A stretch of 64,000 nucleotides of DNA from Pseudoneobacillus sp052180215 (GCF_052180215.1 NZ_CP197471.1:902001-966000), one strand, 5' to 3'; shown: positions 34,142 to 41,416, numbered from the stretch's first letter. Numbers and translations: made by a program. The notes: a model not told the origin generated them from the sequence alone.

Positions 34142-35098
34142 ATGTACAAAGAAAAAACGATTCCAGTTTATGTAGATTCCATACATGAAGAAACTAAGCA
34201 GATTAAATCCTTTACACTAAGAGCTATGAATGGGAAGCCATTGCCTCCGTTTAGTGGAGGTTCACATATTATCACCTATTTGGATGGCCCCAATGGGTTG
34301 ATTAGCAGACCTTACTCATTAACTAATTATCAAGAACAGCCAGATTGTTATCAAATTGCGATTCGATTAAGTGATCATTCAAAAGGTGGATCGATTTTTT
34401 GGCACCATCATGTGAATGTGGGTGATAGGCTTCATATTAGTTTTCCTAAAAATCACTTTCCATTAAGTGATAAGGCAAAACACCATGTCTTTTATGCAGC
34501 AGGTATTGGAATTACGCCCTTTTTATCGATGATGTCGGTATTAAAGGAAGATGGCGCTTCGTTTGAATTGCATTACACCACAAAATCGCATCAAAGCTGT
34601 GCTTTTTATTCCTATTTAAAAGAAAATTATGATGAACAAATCTCCTTTTATTTTTCAAATGTAAAACGGTTAACCACCGACTCATTATTCAACCATACGA
34701 TTGGTACTCGTGTATATATTTGTGGTCCAGAGCATTTTATGAAAAATTTCGTTGAAGTTGCTAAGAAAATAGGATATCCAACATCTAGTATTCATGTTGA
34801 ACATTTTACTGCCCCCCATGTAATGAACCCATCACCATTCCAAGTCACGTTACCTGATGGGGAAAGTATTAAGGTTGAAAAAGACCAGTCCCTTTTAGAA
34901 GCTTTATTAGCGGCAGGGAAAAGAGTTCCATTTTCCTGTAGAATTGGGCGATGCGGGACATGTGAATTAAAGGTTTTAGAAGGTGAGATTGAACATTATG
35001 ATACGTTCCTAAGTGAAGAACAAAAAAAATCCCAGCAACGAATCTTGTCTTGCGTGTCACGTGCAAAATCGGATAAATTAATCATCCGCTATCCCTAG
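34142..35098 (+). CDS. PDR/VanB family flavin and 2Fe-2S reductase
   Basis: A 318-residue electron-transfer protein supplying electrons from NAD(P)H to the heme N-demethylase. The order is a flavin-binding barrel with RPYSLTNY (FMN loop) and GGSIFWHHH, a nucleotide-binding domain with YAAGIGITPFLSMM and VYICGPEHFM, and a C-terminal plant-type ferredoxin with CRIGRCGTCELKVLEG plus a distal Cys in ILSCVSRA, the four cluster ligands. The frame is open further upstream to 33980, but that part overlaps the DmmA-like gene; ATG 34142 has AGAGGTAA and is 14 bases after its stop. Confidence 0.9.
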   Translation: MYKEKTIPVYVDSIHEETKQIKSFTLRAMNGKPLPPFSGGSHIITYLDGPNGLISRPYSLTNYQEQPDCYQIAIRLSDHSKGGSIFWHHHVNVGDRLHISFPKNHFPLSDKAKHHVFYAAGIGITPFLSMMSVLKEDGASFELHYTTKSHQSCAFYSYLKENYDEQISFYFSNVKRLTTDSLFNHTIGTRVYICGPEHFMKNFVEVAKKIGYPTSSIHVEHFTAPHVMNPSPFQVTLPDGESIKVEKDQSLLEALLAAGKRVPFSCRIGRCGTCELKVLEGEIEHYDTFLSEEQKKSQQRILSCVSRAKSDKLIIRYP

Positions 35099-35205
35099 TT
35101 TAGTACGATAAAAATGGCAAGAAAAAATCCCCTATTTAATGTCAAAAATAATCATTATGAATAGATTATTAAAATGTATAGACCAAAAAGATAAGGGGTG
35201 GGCAT

Positions 35206-37005
35206 ATGGATTACGGTAAGCGAGATCTAGAATTTCTGATATATTCGATTACGCACCCCGTATACCAGCCGTGTGGAAAAAAACTTAATTTCATCTCAAA
35301 CTTTACAGGGGTCCCCCAGTTATGGGAACAGGATCCTTATCATCGGATGCCGACCCAACCAATATCTAAGGAAAACGTTACATTTGTGACATACATAAAT
35401 GGAACGCGGAAGCGGATTGTTGGTGTCGACATCTACTCTAATGAAAAGGAGCAGTTATTGTTATTACAAGAAGATGGTTCTACGATTCCATTAACGAATT
35501 CTCCGGAACATATTCATCGATATGGCGGCAGTTCTCCCGATGGAAAATGGATTGCTTGGTCAAGTAATCGGCGTAACCCGGCCTATTATGATGTATATAT
35601 CCAGAATATTGAAACACTTGAATTTTACCAGGTGCTAAAGGGAGATGGAATCTATTATTCAATGGGGTGGTCCCCTGATGGCTCATCCCTTTTAATTGAA
35701 AAAACAAACTCCCAACTTGATAATGATTTATTACTGCTTCATTTGGATTCAAAACAAATTAATTGGCTAACCATTCATGAGGGGGAAGCTAGCTTTCATG
35801 ATCCACATTTTAATCAATCAGGTGATCATCTTTTTGTTTTAACCAATAAAGATAGAGAATTTATGGGATTGGCTATGATTGAGATTTCAACAAAAAAGTT
35901 GACATGGCTTGAACAAAAAAATTGGGATTTCGAACGTTTGACCATAAGTAAGGATAAAACAAAATTAGCTTATTCCGTAAATGAAGCGGGGATTTCAAGA
36001 GGTTATCTACTGGATTTATTGACTAGCTCACTTTATCATTGGGAAACCCCAATGGGAGTTATTATGAATTATGTCTTTTCACCAAATAATGATAAACTAG
36101 CTTTCGTTTTTAATGGCCCTAAAAATCCCACCAATATATGGGCACTCGATTTAATAAGTATGGAAGTAGAACAACTAACTAATCTATCTCCTTCGCCTGG
36201 TGTAGAGGAAACTATGATTGAACCTAGTAGTGTTTCCTATTTAGCCTTTGATAAACTACAGATTCCTACTTTTATATACAAACCTAAAGTGCTTGCTGCA
36301 AAGCAACCTGCTGTGTTTTATATACACGGAGGTCCAGAAAGTCAATTTCGTCCAACCTACAATCCGTTTTTTCAAAAGCTTTTACAAAAAGGATATACGA
36401 TATATGCTCCAAACATCCGTGGTAGTACAGGATATGGTAAGAGCTACACCCATCTTGATGATAATCGAAAAAGAATGGATTCTGTTAAAGATGTGATAAC
36501 TTTAGCGGAGCTGCTAAACGCAGGGGATTATTTTCGTCAACGTAAAATTGCCATTATGGGTGGCAGCTATGGAGGGTTTGTTGTACTTGCAGCTATTACT
36601 CATTTTCCACATTTATGGTCTGCAGCTATTGATATGTTTGGAATTTCAAGTATTAGAAGCTTTCTTACTCACACAAGTCCATGGCGCAAGATACTTCGTG
36701 AAAAAGAATACGGTACCATTGAAAAAGACGGTCCATTTTTTGATCGAATTGATCCGATACACTTTATAGATAGAATTATATCTCCTCTTTTGGTTATTCA
36801 CGGAGCAAATGACCCGAGAGTCCCCAAAGAAGAATCTGATCGAATTGTCTCCCAACTCAAGAAAAAAAACCATCCAGTAAAATATATCCTGCTTGAAGAT
36901 GAAGGTCATTCACTAAACAAACCTCAGAATAAGCTATATGTATTCTCACAAATATATGATTTCCTAGATCAATATTTAGGGCAAGAAAAACCCCCAACTA
37001 ATTGA
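35206..37005 (+). CDS. S9 family (prolyl oligopeptidase-type) peptidase
   Basis: A 599-residue cytosolic serine peptidase. Residues ~60-340 form a WD/beta-propeller-like domain (repeats such as YGGSSPDGKWIAWSSNRRNPAYYDVYI and YSMGWSPDGSSLLIE). The catalytic alpha/beta hydrolase domain has the HGGPE oxyanion segment, nucleophile Ser454 in GGSYGG, Asp in HGANDPRVP and His in DEGHSL. This resembles acylaminoacyl-peptidases or dipeptidyl peptidases. ATG follows AAGGGGTGG. It stands between the N-demethylase operon and the Mn riboswitch and has no signal peptide. Confidence 0.9.
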   Translation: MDYGKRDLEFLIYSITHPVYQPCGKKLNFISNFTGVPQLWEQDPYHRMPTQPISKENVTFVTYINGTRKRIVGVDIYSNEKEQLLLLQEDGSTIPLTNSPEHIHRYGGSSPDGKWIAWSSNRRNPAYYDVYIQNIETLEFYQVLKGDGIYYSMGWSPDGSSLLIEKTNSQLDNDLLLLHLDSKQINWLTIHEGEASFHDPHFNQSGDHLFVLTNKDREFMGLAMIEISTKKLTWLEQKNWDFERLTISKDKTKLAYSVNEAGISRGYLLDLLTSSLYHWETPMGVIMNYVFSPNNDKLAFVFNGPKNPTNIWALDLISMEVEQLTNLSPSPGVEETMIEPSSVSYLAFDKLQIPTFIYKPKVLAAKQPAVFYIHGGPESQFRPTYNPFFQKLLQKGYTIYAPNIRGSTGYGKSYTHLDDNRKRMDSVKDVITLAELLNAGDYFRQRKIAIMGGSYGGFVVLAAITHFPHLWSAAIDMFGISSIRSFLTHTSPWRKILREKEYGTIEKDGPFFDRIDPIHFIDRIISPLLVIHGANDPRVPKEESDRIVSQLKKKNHPVKYILLEDEGHSLNKPQNKLYVFSQIYDFLDQYLGQEKPPTN

Positions 37006-37058
37006 CATAATTGACAGTGTTATAATATAGTTAATTTAATAAATTCATAGATTGCCTC

Positions 37059-37155
37059 CTAAAGGGGAGTAGCTTTTACAATAATGTCGTCATTTCAGAG
37101 TACTTATACTCTCGGCATTGTTGGCAACTCAATTGTTGTTAGCAAGACCTTTACC
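37059..37155 (+). ncRNA. yybP-ykoY manganese riboswitch aptamer
   Basis: The stretch AAAGGGGAGTAGC (37061-37073), GTCGTCATTTCAGAG (37086-37100), GGCATTGTTGGC and TTAGCAAGACCTTTACC (37139-37155) matches the conserved Mn2+-binding elements of the yybP-ykoY class. P1 pairs AAAGG (37061) with CCTTT (37148). Mn2+ binding stabilises P1 and frees downstream genes in known members. Upstream TTGACA at 37011-37016 with TTTAAT at 37035-37040 is a possible promoter. Confidence 0.9.
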
Positions 37156-37169
37156 AAATGGTAAAGGTC
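37146..37169 (+). terminator. Riboswitch terminator 1
   Basis: GACCTTTACC-AAAT-GGTAAAGGTC followed by TTTATTTATTT. Its left arm is the 3' strand of aptamer P1, so the two structures exclude each other. Confidence 0.88.
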
Positions 37170-37182
37170 TTTATTTATTTAA

Positions 37183-37213
37183 AAAACCTTTACCCAATAT
37201 CGGTAAAGGTTTT
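37183..37213 (+). terminator. Riboswitch terminator 2, near-copy of terminator 1
   Basis: AAAACCTTTACC / GGTAAAGGTTTT stem followed by CTTTATTTATT. It shares the ACCTTTACC arm with terminator 1. Confidence 0.85.
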
Positions 37214-37255
37214 CTTTATTTATTAAAGATTATTTTAAAAGGAGAGGGTTTAAAA

Positions 37256-37378
37256 ATGAAAAAACTGAAAACATCCATCATAGAATTAATTAAGAAAAAT
37301 AAAGAAGAGATTATGAAAGACCGTGAAAAACTTGAAAAAATTGAAAAACGGATTGAGGATAAATACTCTAAAGGTTAA
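37256..37378 (+). CDS. 40-residue FbpB-like basic protein
   Basis: A small helical protein MKKLKTSIIELIKKNKEEIM... ending EKLEKIEKRIEDKYSKG. The pattern ELIKKNKEEIMKDREKLEKIEKRIEDK matches my memory of the FbpB family (Fur-regulated basic protein B), small proteins thought to act as helpers of the iron-sparing small RNA FsrA in B. subtilis. Here no Fur box is seen; instead the gene is the first after a Mn2+ riboswitch. ATG 37256 has AAAGGAGAGGG upstream. The Spo0M-like gene follows 29 bases later, in the same transcript. Confidence 0.72.
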   Translation: MKKLKTSIIELIKKNKEEIMKDREKLEKIEKRIEDKYSKG

Positions 37379-37407
37379 TCCATTTTGTTTATTTGGAGGG
37401 ATATTCA

Positions 37408-37803
37408 TTGATATTAAGAAAATATATGTCCTTATTAGGGATCGGTTCTGCCAGAATCGATCTGATTTTACCAAAGGAATCCTATTTTCCTGGAGAGACG
37501 ATTCATGGCTATTTTTTAATAAAAGGTGGAACAATCGAGCAATTAATTAAAAAAATTGATTGTGATTTAGTTATGACTGATGATGGCAAGGAACAGGTGA
37601 TTAATACTGTAACCGTTTTAACCTCTAAAATCATCCAATCAGAAGAATCTGATCAAATAGTATTTACAGTGAAACTGCCAAATAGCATCCCATTAACGAG
37701 TGAAAATCGATCATTTCGTTTCAAAACTAGATTAACTTTTCATGAAGGTGTGGAAAGCAGAGATCAAGATATCATTCAGATTATTCCTGAATACAGTTCA
37801 TAA
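37408..37803 (+). CDS. Short Spo0M-like (arrestin-fold) protein
   Basis: A 131-residue protein beginning MILRKYMSLLGIGSARIDLILPKESYFPGETIHGYFLIKGG, which matches the N-terminal arrestin-like domain of Spo0M sporulation-control proteins. Spo0M of B. subtilis is ~258 residues, so this is a one-domain version, not a frameshifted copy as far as the downstream sequence shows. TTG 37408 has GGAGGG 7 bases upstream and is preferred to TTG 37393. It lies behind the Mn riboswitch and the FbpB-like gene. Confidence 0.75.
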   Translation: MILRKYMSLLGIGSARIDLILPKESYFPGETIHGYFLIKGGTIEQLIKKIDCDLVMTDDGKEQVINTVTVLTSKIIQSEESDQIVFTVKLPNSIPLTSENRSFRFKTRLTFHEGVESRDQDIIQIIPEYSS

Positions 37804-37875
37804 GGTCAATTCAGTCTTGATTTAGTGAATTAGCTTAATGTGTGGTGTATATAGTAAAAGGCAAGGCTCAAGGAG

Positions 37876-37903
37876 TTGACTAAATAACCCTGTCAAATAA
37901 TAT
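37876..37903 (+). promoter_or_regulatory. Sigma-A-like promoter of the MpfA-like gene
   Basis: TTGACT (37876-37881), 16-base spacer, TAATAT (37898-37903). It gives a leader of ~130 bases before the TTG start. The gap 37804-38043 holds nothing else I can identify. Confidence 0.5.
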
Positions 37904-38043
37904 GTAAAATTCTCTGAACGCCTTCAGCCTATTTCTTTTTTTAGTAATTTTTTCATGAATAGGTTATACTTAAATAAAAACAATAAACCGTTATTCCATT
38001 AAAGGAAAATTGGTACTTTTTATTAACCTTGGAGGGTTGTCTT

Positions 38044-39369
38044 TTGGTTACGGAAATATTGGTACTTTTAGTACTGATTATTTTAAATGCGTTTTTTGCT
38101 GCATCAGAAATCGCTTTGATCTCATTAAATGATAATAAAATAAAGCTTTTAGCTGAAGGTGGAGATAAGAAGGCTAAAGCTCTGCAAAACTTATTATCAG
38201 AACCAAGTCGTTTTTTAGCGACTATTCAAATTGGAATTACACTTGCCGGATTTTTAGCGAGTGCCTTTGCAGCGGGAAGCTTTGCGGGAAGACTTGCAGA
38301 ATATTTAATAGAAATAGGTGTTCCTCTTTCTAAAGATCTTCTTGAAACCATTTCTGTTGTTATCATCACATTGATCTTATCTTATTTTACTTTAGTGTTG
38401 GGAGAACTTGTTCCTAAAAGATTAGCTTTGCAAAAAGCAGAAGAAATTGCAAACTTTGCTGTAATGCCACTTACTATTTTGTCTAAAATTACGGCTCCCT
38501 TTGTAAAATTATTAACATTATCCATGAACGTCATTGTTCGCATGTTTGGTGTTGATCCAAATGCAGAGGATGGAAATGTGACTGAAGAAGAAATACGAAT
38601 GATGGTTGACGTTGGAAAAGAAAAAGGAACCATTCAAGATATTGAAATGGTGATGATTAATAATATTTTTGAATTCGATAATAAAACGGTTTCCGATATT
38701 ATGACCCATCGAACTAATATTGTTGCTATCCCCATCGATTACAATATAAAAGAAACGGCCAATATCGTTAACCTAGAAAAATACACGAGATTTCCGGTGT
38801 TTGAAGAGAATATTGACCATATTGTCGGGGTTTTACACGTAAAGGATTTAATCCAATTTATTGAAAGTTGTAATGAAACACAATTTAATTTAAGAGAACT
38901 TATTCGTGAACCCTTTTACGTTCTAGAATCTATCCGAACCGATCAATTGTTTAAGGATATGCAAAAGAATAACACTCATATGGCCATCGTAGTTGATGAA
39001 TACGGTGGGACGGATGGAATTGTTACCATAGAAGACTTAATTGAAGAAATCGTCGGAAACATATTTGATGAACACGACGAACCTAATGATAATGACGAGG
39101 AAATCATTGAGCTTGATACCAATACATACCTATTCCCAGGCACAACAAATTTATATGAAGTGGAAGATTTTCTTAAAGTGGAATTACCGACACAGGAGTA
39201 TGATACCGTCAGTGGCTTTGTGATTGGGCAACTTGGTTATATTCCTACCGGTGATGAACACCCTGAGGTTGAATATAAAAATATTACCTTCTCTGTAGAT
39301 GAAATGAAAGAACTACGAATTATGAAGGTAAAGGTCAGAGTTCATGAAATGAATAATGAAGAAGAATAA
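38044..39369 (+). CDS. CNNM/CorC-type membrane protein (MpfA/YhdP/YugS family)
   Basis: A 441-residue transporter-like protein: a DUF21 membrane domain with the opening EILVLLVLIILNAFFAASEIALISL, three to four helices and LGELVPKRLALQKAE; a pair of CBS domains (VSDIMTHRTNIVAIP and VLHVKDLIQFIESC, then MAIVVDEYGGTDGIVTIEDLIEEIVGNIFDEHD); and a C-terminal CorC/HlyC domain. MpfA of B. subtilis exports Mg2+; other paralogues are less clear. TTG 38044 is 7 bases after GGAGGG; the frame extends to 38029 inside the ribosome binding site. It neighbours the Mn riboswitch operon but has its own promoter. Confidence 0.88.
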   Translation: MVTEILVLLVLIILNAFFAASEIALISLNDNKIKLLAEGGDKKAKALQNLLSEPSRFLATIQIGITLAGFLASAFAAGSFAGRLAEYLIEIGVPLSKDLLETISVVIITLILSYFTLVLGELVPKRLALQKAEEIANFAVMPLTILSKITAPFVKLLTLSMNVIVRMFGVDPNAEDGNVTEEEIRMMVDVGKEKGTIQDIEMVMINNIFEFDNKTVSDIMTHRTNIVAIPIDYNIKETANIVNLEKYTRFPVFEENIDHIVGVLHVKDLIQFIESCNETQFNLRELIREPFYVLESIRTDQLFKDMQKNNTHMAIVVDEYGGTDGIVTIEDLIEEIVGNIFDEHDEPNDNDEEIIELDTNTYLFPGTTNLYEVEDFLKVELPTQEYDTVSGFVIGQLGYIPTGDEHPEVEYKNITFSVDEMKELRIMKVKVRVHEMNNEEE

Positions 39370-39370
39370 T

Positions 39371-39409
39371 AAAAAATACCGATAAGAGGATTTCTTATCG
39401 GTATTTTTT
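39371..39409 (+). terminator. Intrinsic terminator
   Basis: 17-bp perfect stem AAAAAATACCGATAAGA / TCTTATCGGTATTTTTT directly after the stop codon of the MpfA-like gene. Confidence 0.9.
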
Positions 39410-39431
39410 TATTCTCAAAAAAACAAAAAAA

Positions 39432-39455
39432 CACCTGACAAATTGTATTGTCAGG
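39432..39455 (-). terminator. Orphan terminator-like hairpin facing left
   Basis: ACCTGACAA / TTGTCAGGT stem. On the minus strand it is followed by GTTTTTTTG, but no minus-strand gene is upstream. The rest of the 39410-39705 gap holds only AT-rich sequence. Confidence 0.45.
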
Positions 39456-39705
39456 TATTATCAAAAGGGGGGTTTATGAAACTGGCTTGTTTCTAACACT
39501 TTCATTGTATCTAGAAAATATGAATAAATTATGAATAAAAGTGAAACGCTTCATTAAATTTTAATATTCTTCTTTCTATATATATCCATTACGTATTAAT
39601 ATGTTAAAATAGTCCTAATATTAAGATAGATTAGTAGGTTTAATAGAATGCTATTCTCGTTTCTATCTTGAAGACTATCCATCATATTTCTTAGAGGTGT
39701 AGGGA

Positions 39706-40245
39706 ATGAAGAAAATCTTATCAATTTTTAGTGTGTTTTTGGTTCTATTTATCATTTCTGCTTGTTCTGAAAAAGATTCAAAAGAAACGGATAATGGAGA
39801 AAAACAAGTAGCAGAAGAGGCTACAGCTGTTATGGAGGAAACAAATGCCGAAGAGGATAGTTCATCAACGGAACAAGAGGATTATGAGTTAGAAGATAAA
39901 GAAGAGTATAATCAGATTTTCGGTATTTTTTTAGACAAAGATATGGAAAATACATTTCGAAAGCTTGTTGGTGATGACCTTGATATTTTCAGAGTAACAT
40001 TCCAGCAAATTTCACCTGTTCCAACAGAAGACGAAAATCTGTATGCCTTTCATGGTTATATGCCTGGTCTAGAAGGAATAGCAGAAGGTGTAGTTGTTTT
40101 CGATAACTCTGGCAATATGTGGGCTGCTACTACCGAAGGAGAAAATGTCAATTTCTACTCTACGAACGAAAATGAAAAACACCATCCAATTATAGAGGAT
40201 TGGAGACAAAGCTTTTTCTCAGGCAGTGAGATTGTATATAAATAA
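39706..40245 (+). CDS. Lipoprotein of unknown function
   Basis: A 179-residue exported protein with signal peptide KKILSIFSVFLVLFIISAC (lipobox ISAC, Cys 20), a strongly acidic linker rich in Glu, Asp, Ser and Thr (residues ~21-70) and a compact C-terminal domain (~71-179) with FRVTFQQISPVPTEDENLYAFHGYMPGLEGIAEGVVVFDNSGNMWAA. No family is recognised. The acidic linker could span the wall or bind cations; this is speculation. ATG follows AGAGGTGTAGGG. Single gene with its own terminator. Confidence 0.75.
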   Translation: MKKILSIFSVFLVLFIISACSEKDSKETDNGEKQVAEEATAVMEETNAEEDSSSTEQEDYELEDKEEYNQIFGIFLDKDMENTFRKLVGDDLDIFRVTFQQISPVPTEDENLYAFHGYMPGLEGIAEGVVVFDNSGNMWAATTEGENVNFYSTNENEKHHPIIEDWRQSFFSGSEIVYK

Positions 40246-40254
40246 TCATGATAA

Positions 40255-40289
40255 AAAAGAGCAGGAATCATATAGATACCTGCTCTTTT
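40255..40289. terminator. Bidirectional intrinsic terminator
   Basis: AAAAGAGCAGG / CCTGCTCTTTT stem between convergent genes. Confidence 0.87.
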
Positions 40290-40293
40290 CCTA

Positions 40294-40659
40294 TTAACTC
40301 CAATAACAAACTTCTAATTTGTTTCCATTTAAATCGTAGAAGGTAAAAAACGTGGTACTCCCATCTTTTTGCAGTTCAGAGGTCTCTACCCCCCTTGACG
40401 TGAGCTTTGTATGAACCTCCTCAATATTCTCAGCAAAAAAGATAGGATAGGATGAAGAGGCAGGAGAATGACTTTCATCGTGTTGCCATTCATAAAGCGT
40501 AATAGAAGGTCCATTCCCTATTGGAAAAATAACAATAGCGTGATCACCGTTACTTTCATATGACGAGGTGAACTCTAATACCTCTTCGTACCATTTCTTG
40601 GCTGCCTTAATATCAGCAACTCGTAAAATAATGGTATCCATTTTTGAAAAAAGACTCAT
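40294..40659 (-). CDS. VOC (glyoxalase/bleomycin-resistance fold) protein
   Basis: A 121-residue vicinal-oxygen-chelate domain: MDTIILRVADIKAAKKWYEEVLEF at the start, EEVHTKLTSRGVETSELQKDGS in the second half and TFYDLNGNKLEVCYWS at the end. The metal-ligand positions are partly conserved (Glu in KLEVCYW). Members range from dioxygenases to antibiotic-binding proteins, so no substrate is assigned. ATG follows GGAGGTTC. Its promoter region borders the DnaA-box cluster. Confidence 0.82.
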   Translation of the reverse strand: MSLFSKMDTIILRVADIKAAKKWYEEVLEFTSSYESNGDHAIVIFPIGNGPSITLYEWQHDESHSPASSSYPIFFAENIEEVHTKLTSRGVETSELQKDGSTTFFTFYDLNGNKLEVCYWS

Positions 40660-40775
40660 AGGAACCTCCGAAAATAGTTTTCCTAACTAATTCGTCGATT
40701 TCCCTAAAAAATCCTTTATAGGATAAATGAGGATAACTGCAAATGAAAAACGATAATGGTTCTATATCCCCATGT

Positions 40776-40904
40776 TTATCCACTGACAAAAGTATGATAT
40801 ATTCACTAGTTTTTATACTTATCAACATTATCCACAAAGTTATCCTCAGGTTTATACACAGAGTTACTCACAGGATATCCTTAGTTATACACAATTTATC
40901 CGCA
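40776..40904 (+). promoter_or_regulatory. DnaA-box cluster (eight boxes, one orientation)
   Basis: Boxes related to TTATCCACA: 40776 TTATCCACT, 40819 TTATCAACA, 40828 TTATCCACA (perfect), 40840 TTATCCTCA, 40852 TTATACACA, 40864 TTACTCACA, 40885 TTATACACA, 40896 TTATCCGCA, with a weak ATATCCTTA at 40875. From 40819 on, starts are spaced 9, 12, 12, 12, 11, 10 and 11 bases. No dnaA, dnaN or other origin genes are near. Similar clusters outside oriC titrate DnaA in B. subtilis. Confidence 0.85.
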
Positions 40905-40986
40905 AGGTTGTGTTAGTTAGGACATTAAGGTTGTCACACTATATTCATATTTCCAATTTAAATATGTTAAGAAACTGTGAAATGCA

Positions 40987-41015
40987 TTGCTTGAGGAAAT
41001 TCTTCGGCGTATAGT
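40987..41015 (+). promoter_or_regulatory. Promoter of the candidate small RNA
   Basis: TTGCTT (40987-40992), 17-base spacer, TATAGT (41010-41015), directly downstream of the DnaA-box cluster. Confidence 0.5.
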
Positions 41016-41020
41016 ATAGG

Positions 41021-41122
41021 TGTGAAGAGGAAGTACTGAAGTGGTACTTACTTTTTAAACTAGTTTTACTCCCCCTTATATAAATGTTGAAGCAGGATGA
41101 ATTCATCCTGCTTCCTTTTTTT
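41021..41122 (+). ncRNA. Candidate ~100-nt C-rich small RNA
   Basis: A promoter-like pair is followed by AAGTAC...GTACTT (a small 5' hairpin, 41031-41051), an unpaired ACTCCCCCTTAT (41068-41079) able to pair with ribosome binding sites, and a 26-base perfect palindromic terminator with a T8 tail. No ORF with a ribosome binding site lies within. This is the layout of C-rich regulatory RNAs of Firmicutes such as RoxS/RsaE or FsrA; I cannot assign it to either. Confidence 0.5.
41089..41114 (+). terminator. Intrinsic terminator
   Basis: GAAGCAGGATGAA / TTCATCCTGCTTC perfect palindrome followed by CTTTTTTTT on the plus strand only; it ends the candidate small RNA. Confidence 0.82.
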
Positions 41123-41131
41123 TGCCTCAAA

Positions 41132-41323
41132 CTATTTTCTTTTCCGATTTGTACTAACGCGCTGATTTGCAGCATTAGCACGTGCTTGAGCCTCTAAATC
41201 CGCTTGATCAGCAAGCTCAGCTGAGTATTCTTCATCAATGCCATCCGTTTTTAAATTCTTTGGCGTTTGCGGAAGGCTTCCTTTGTTACGATCACGAGTT
41301 TTATGTCCATGTGCTCTGCCCAT
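41132..41323 (-). CDS. yfhD: YfhD family small protein
   Basis: A 63-residue, highly charged, probably unstructured protein: MGRAHGHKTRDRNKGSLPQTPKNLKTDGIDEEYSAELADQADLEAQARANAANQRVSTNRKRK in outline, which matches the length and look of YfhD of B. subtilis. Function is unknown; the composition resembles spore or DNA-associated small proteins. ATG follows AAAGGGGATC. It marks the left end of the block that is collinear with B. subtilis. Confidence 0.82.
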   Translation of the reverse strand: MGRAHGHKTRDRNKGSLPQTPKNLKTDGIDEEYSAELADQADLEAQARANAANQRVSTNRKRK

Positions 41324-41346
41324 CGTTATGATCCCCTTTCAAAACA

Positions 41347-41388
41347 ATAAAGTACGAAAACGGAATTCGTTTTCGTACTTTTATTGTT
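41347..41388 (-). terminator. Hairpin terminator between yfhE and yfhD
   Basis: AAAGTACGAAAACG / CGTTTTCGTACTTT near-perfect stem. On the minus strand it follows yfhE and ends in TTATTGTTTT. Confidence 0.75.
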
Positions 41389-41416
41389 TGCTGAATGAAA
41401 GAAAATATAAGGAGAG

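Noticed and set aside
37118..37255. Coding sequence across the riboswitch terminators
   Set aside because: The open frame exists only because the terminator repeats lack stops in it; the real start of the small protein is ATG 37256 behind AAAGGAGAGGG.
37408..37803. Spo0M-like gene as a frameshifted pseudogene
   Set aside because: The downstream 225 bases contain no remnant of a second Spo0M domain in any frame, and the frame has a good start and a natural end, so a one-domain protein is more likely.
39531..39552. cre site in GTGAAACGCTTCAT
   Set aside because: The half-sites are too close: the core lacks the base between the AA and CG positions needed by the CcpA consensus.
40776..40904. 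DnaA cluster as the replication origin
   Set aside because: No dnaA, dnaN, recF, gyrB or rpmH nearby, no AT-rich unwinding element with DnaA-trios that I can see, and the neighbouring genes are the yfh block, which is far from oriC in B. subtilis.
40945..41181. 78-residue minus-strand ORF
   Set aside because: It crosses the candidate small RNA, its terminator and the start of the yfhD coding region, and has no ribosome binding site or domain.
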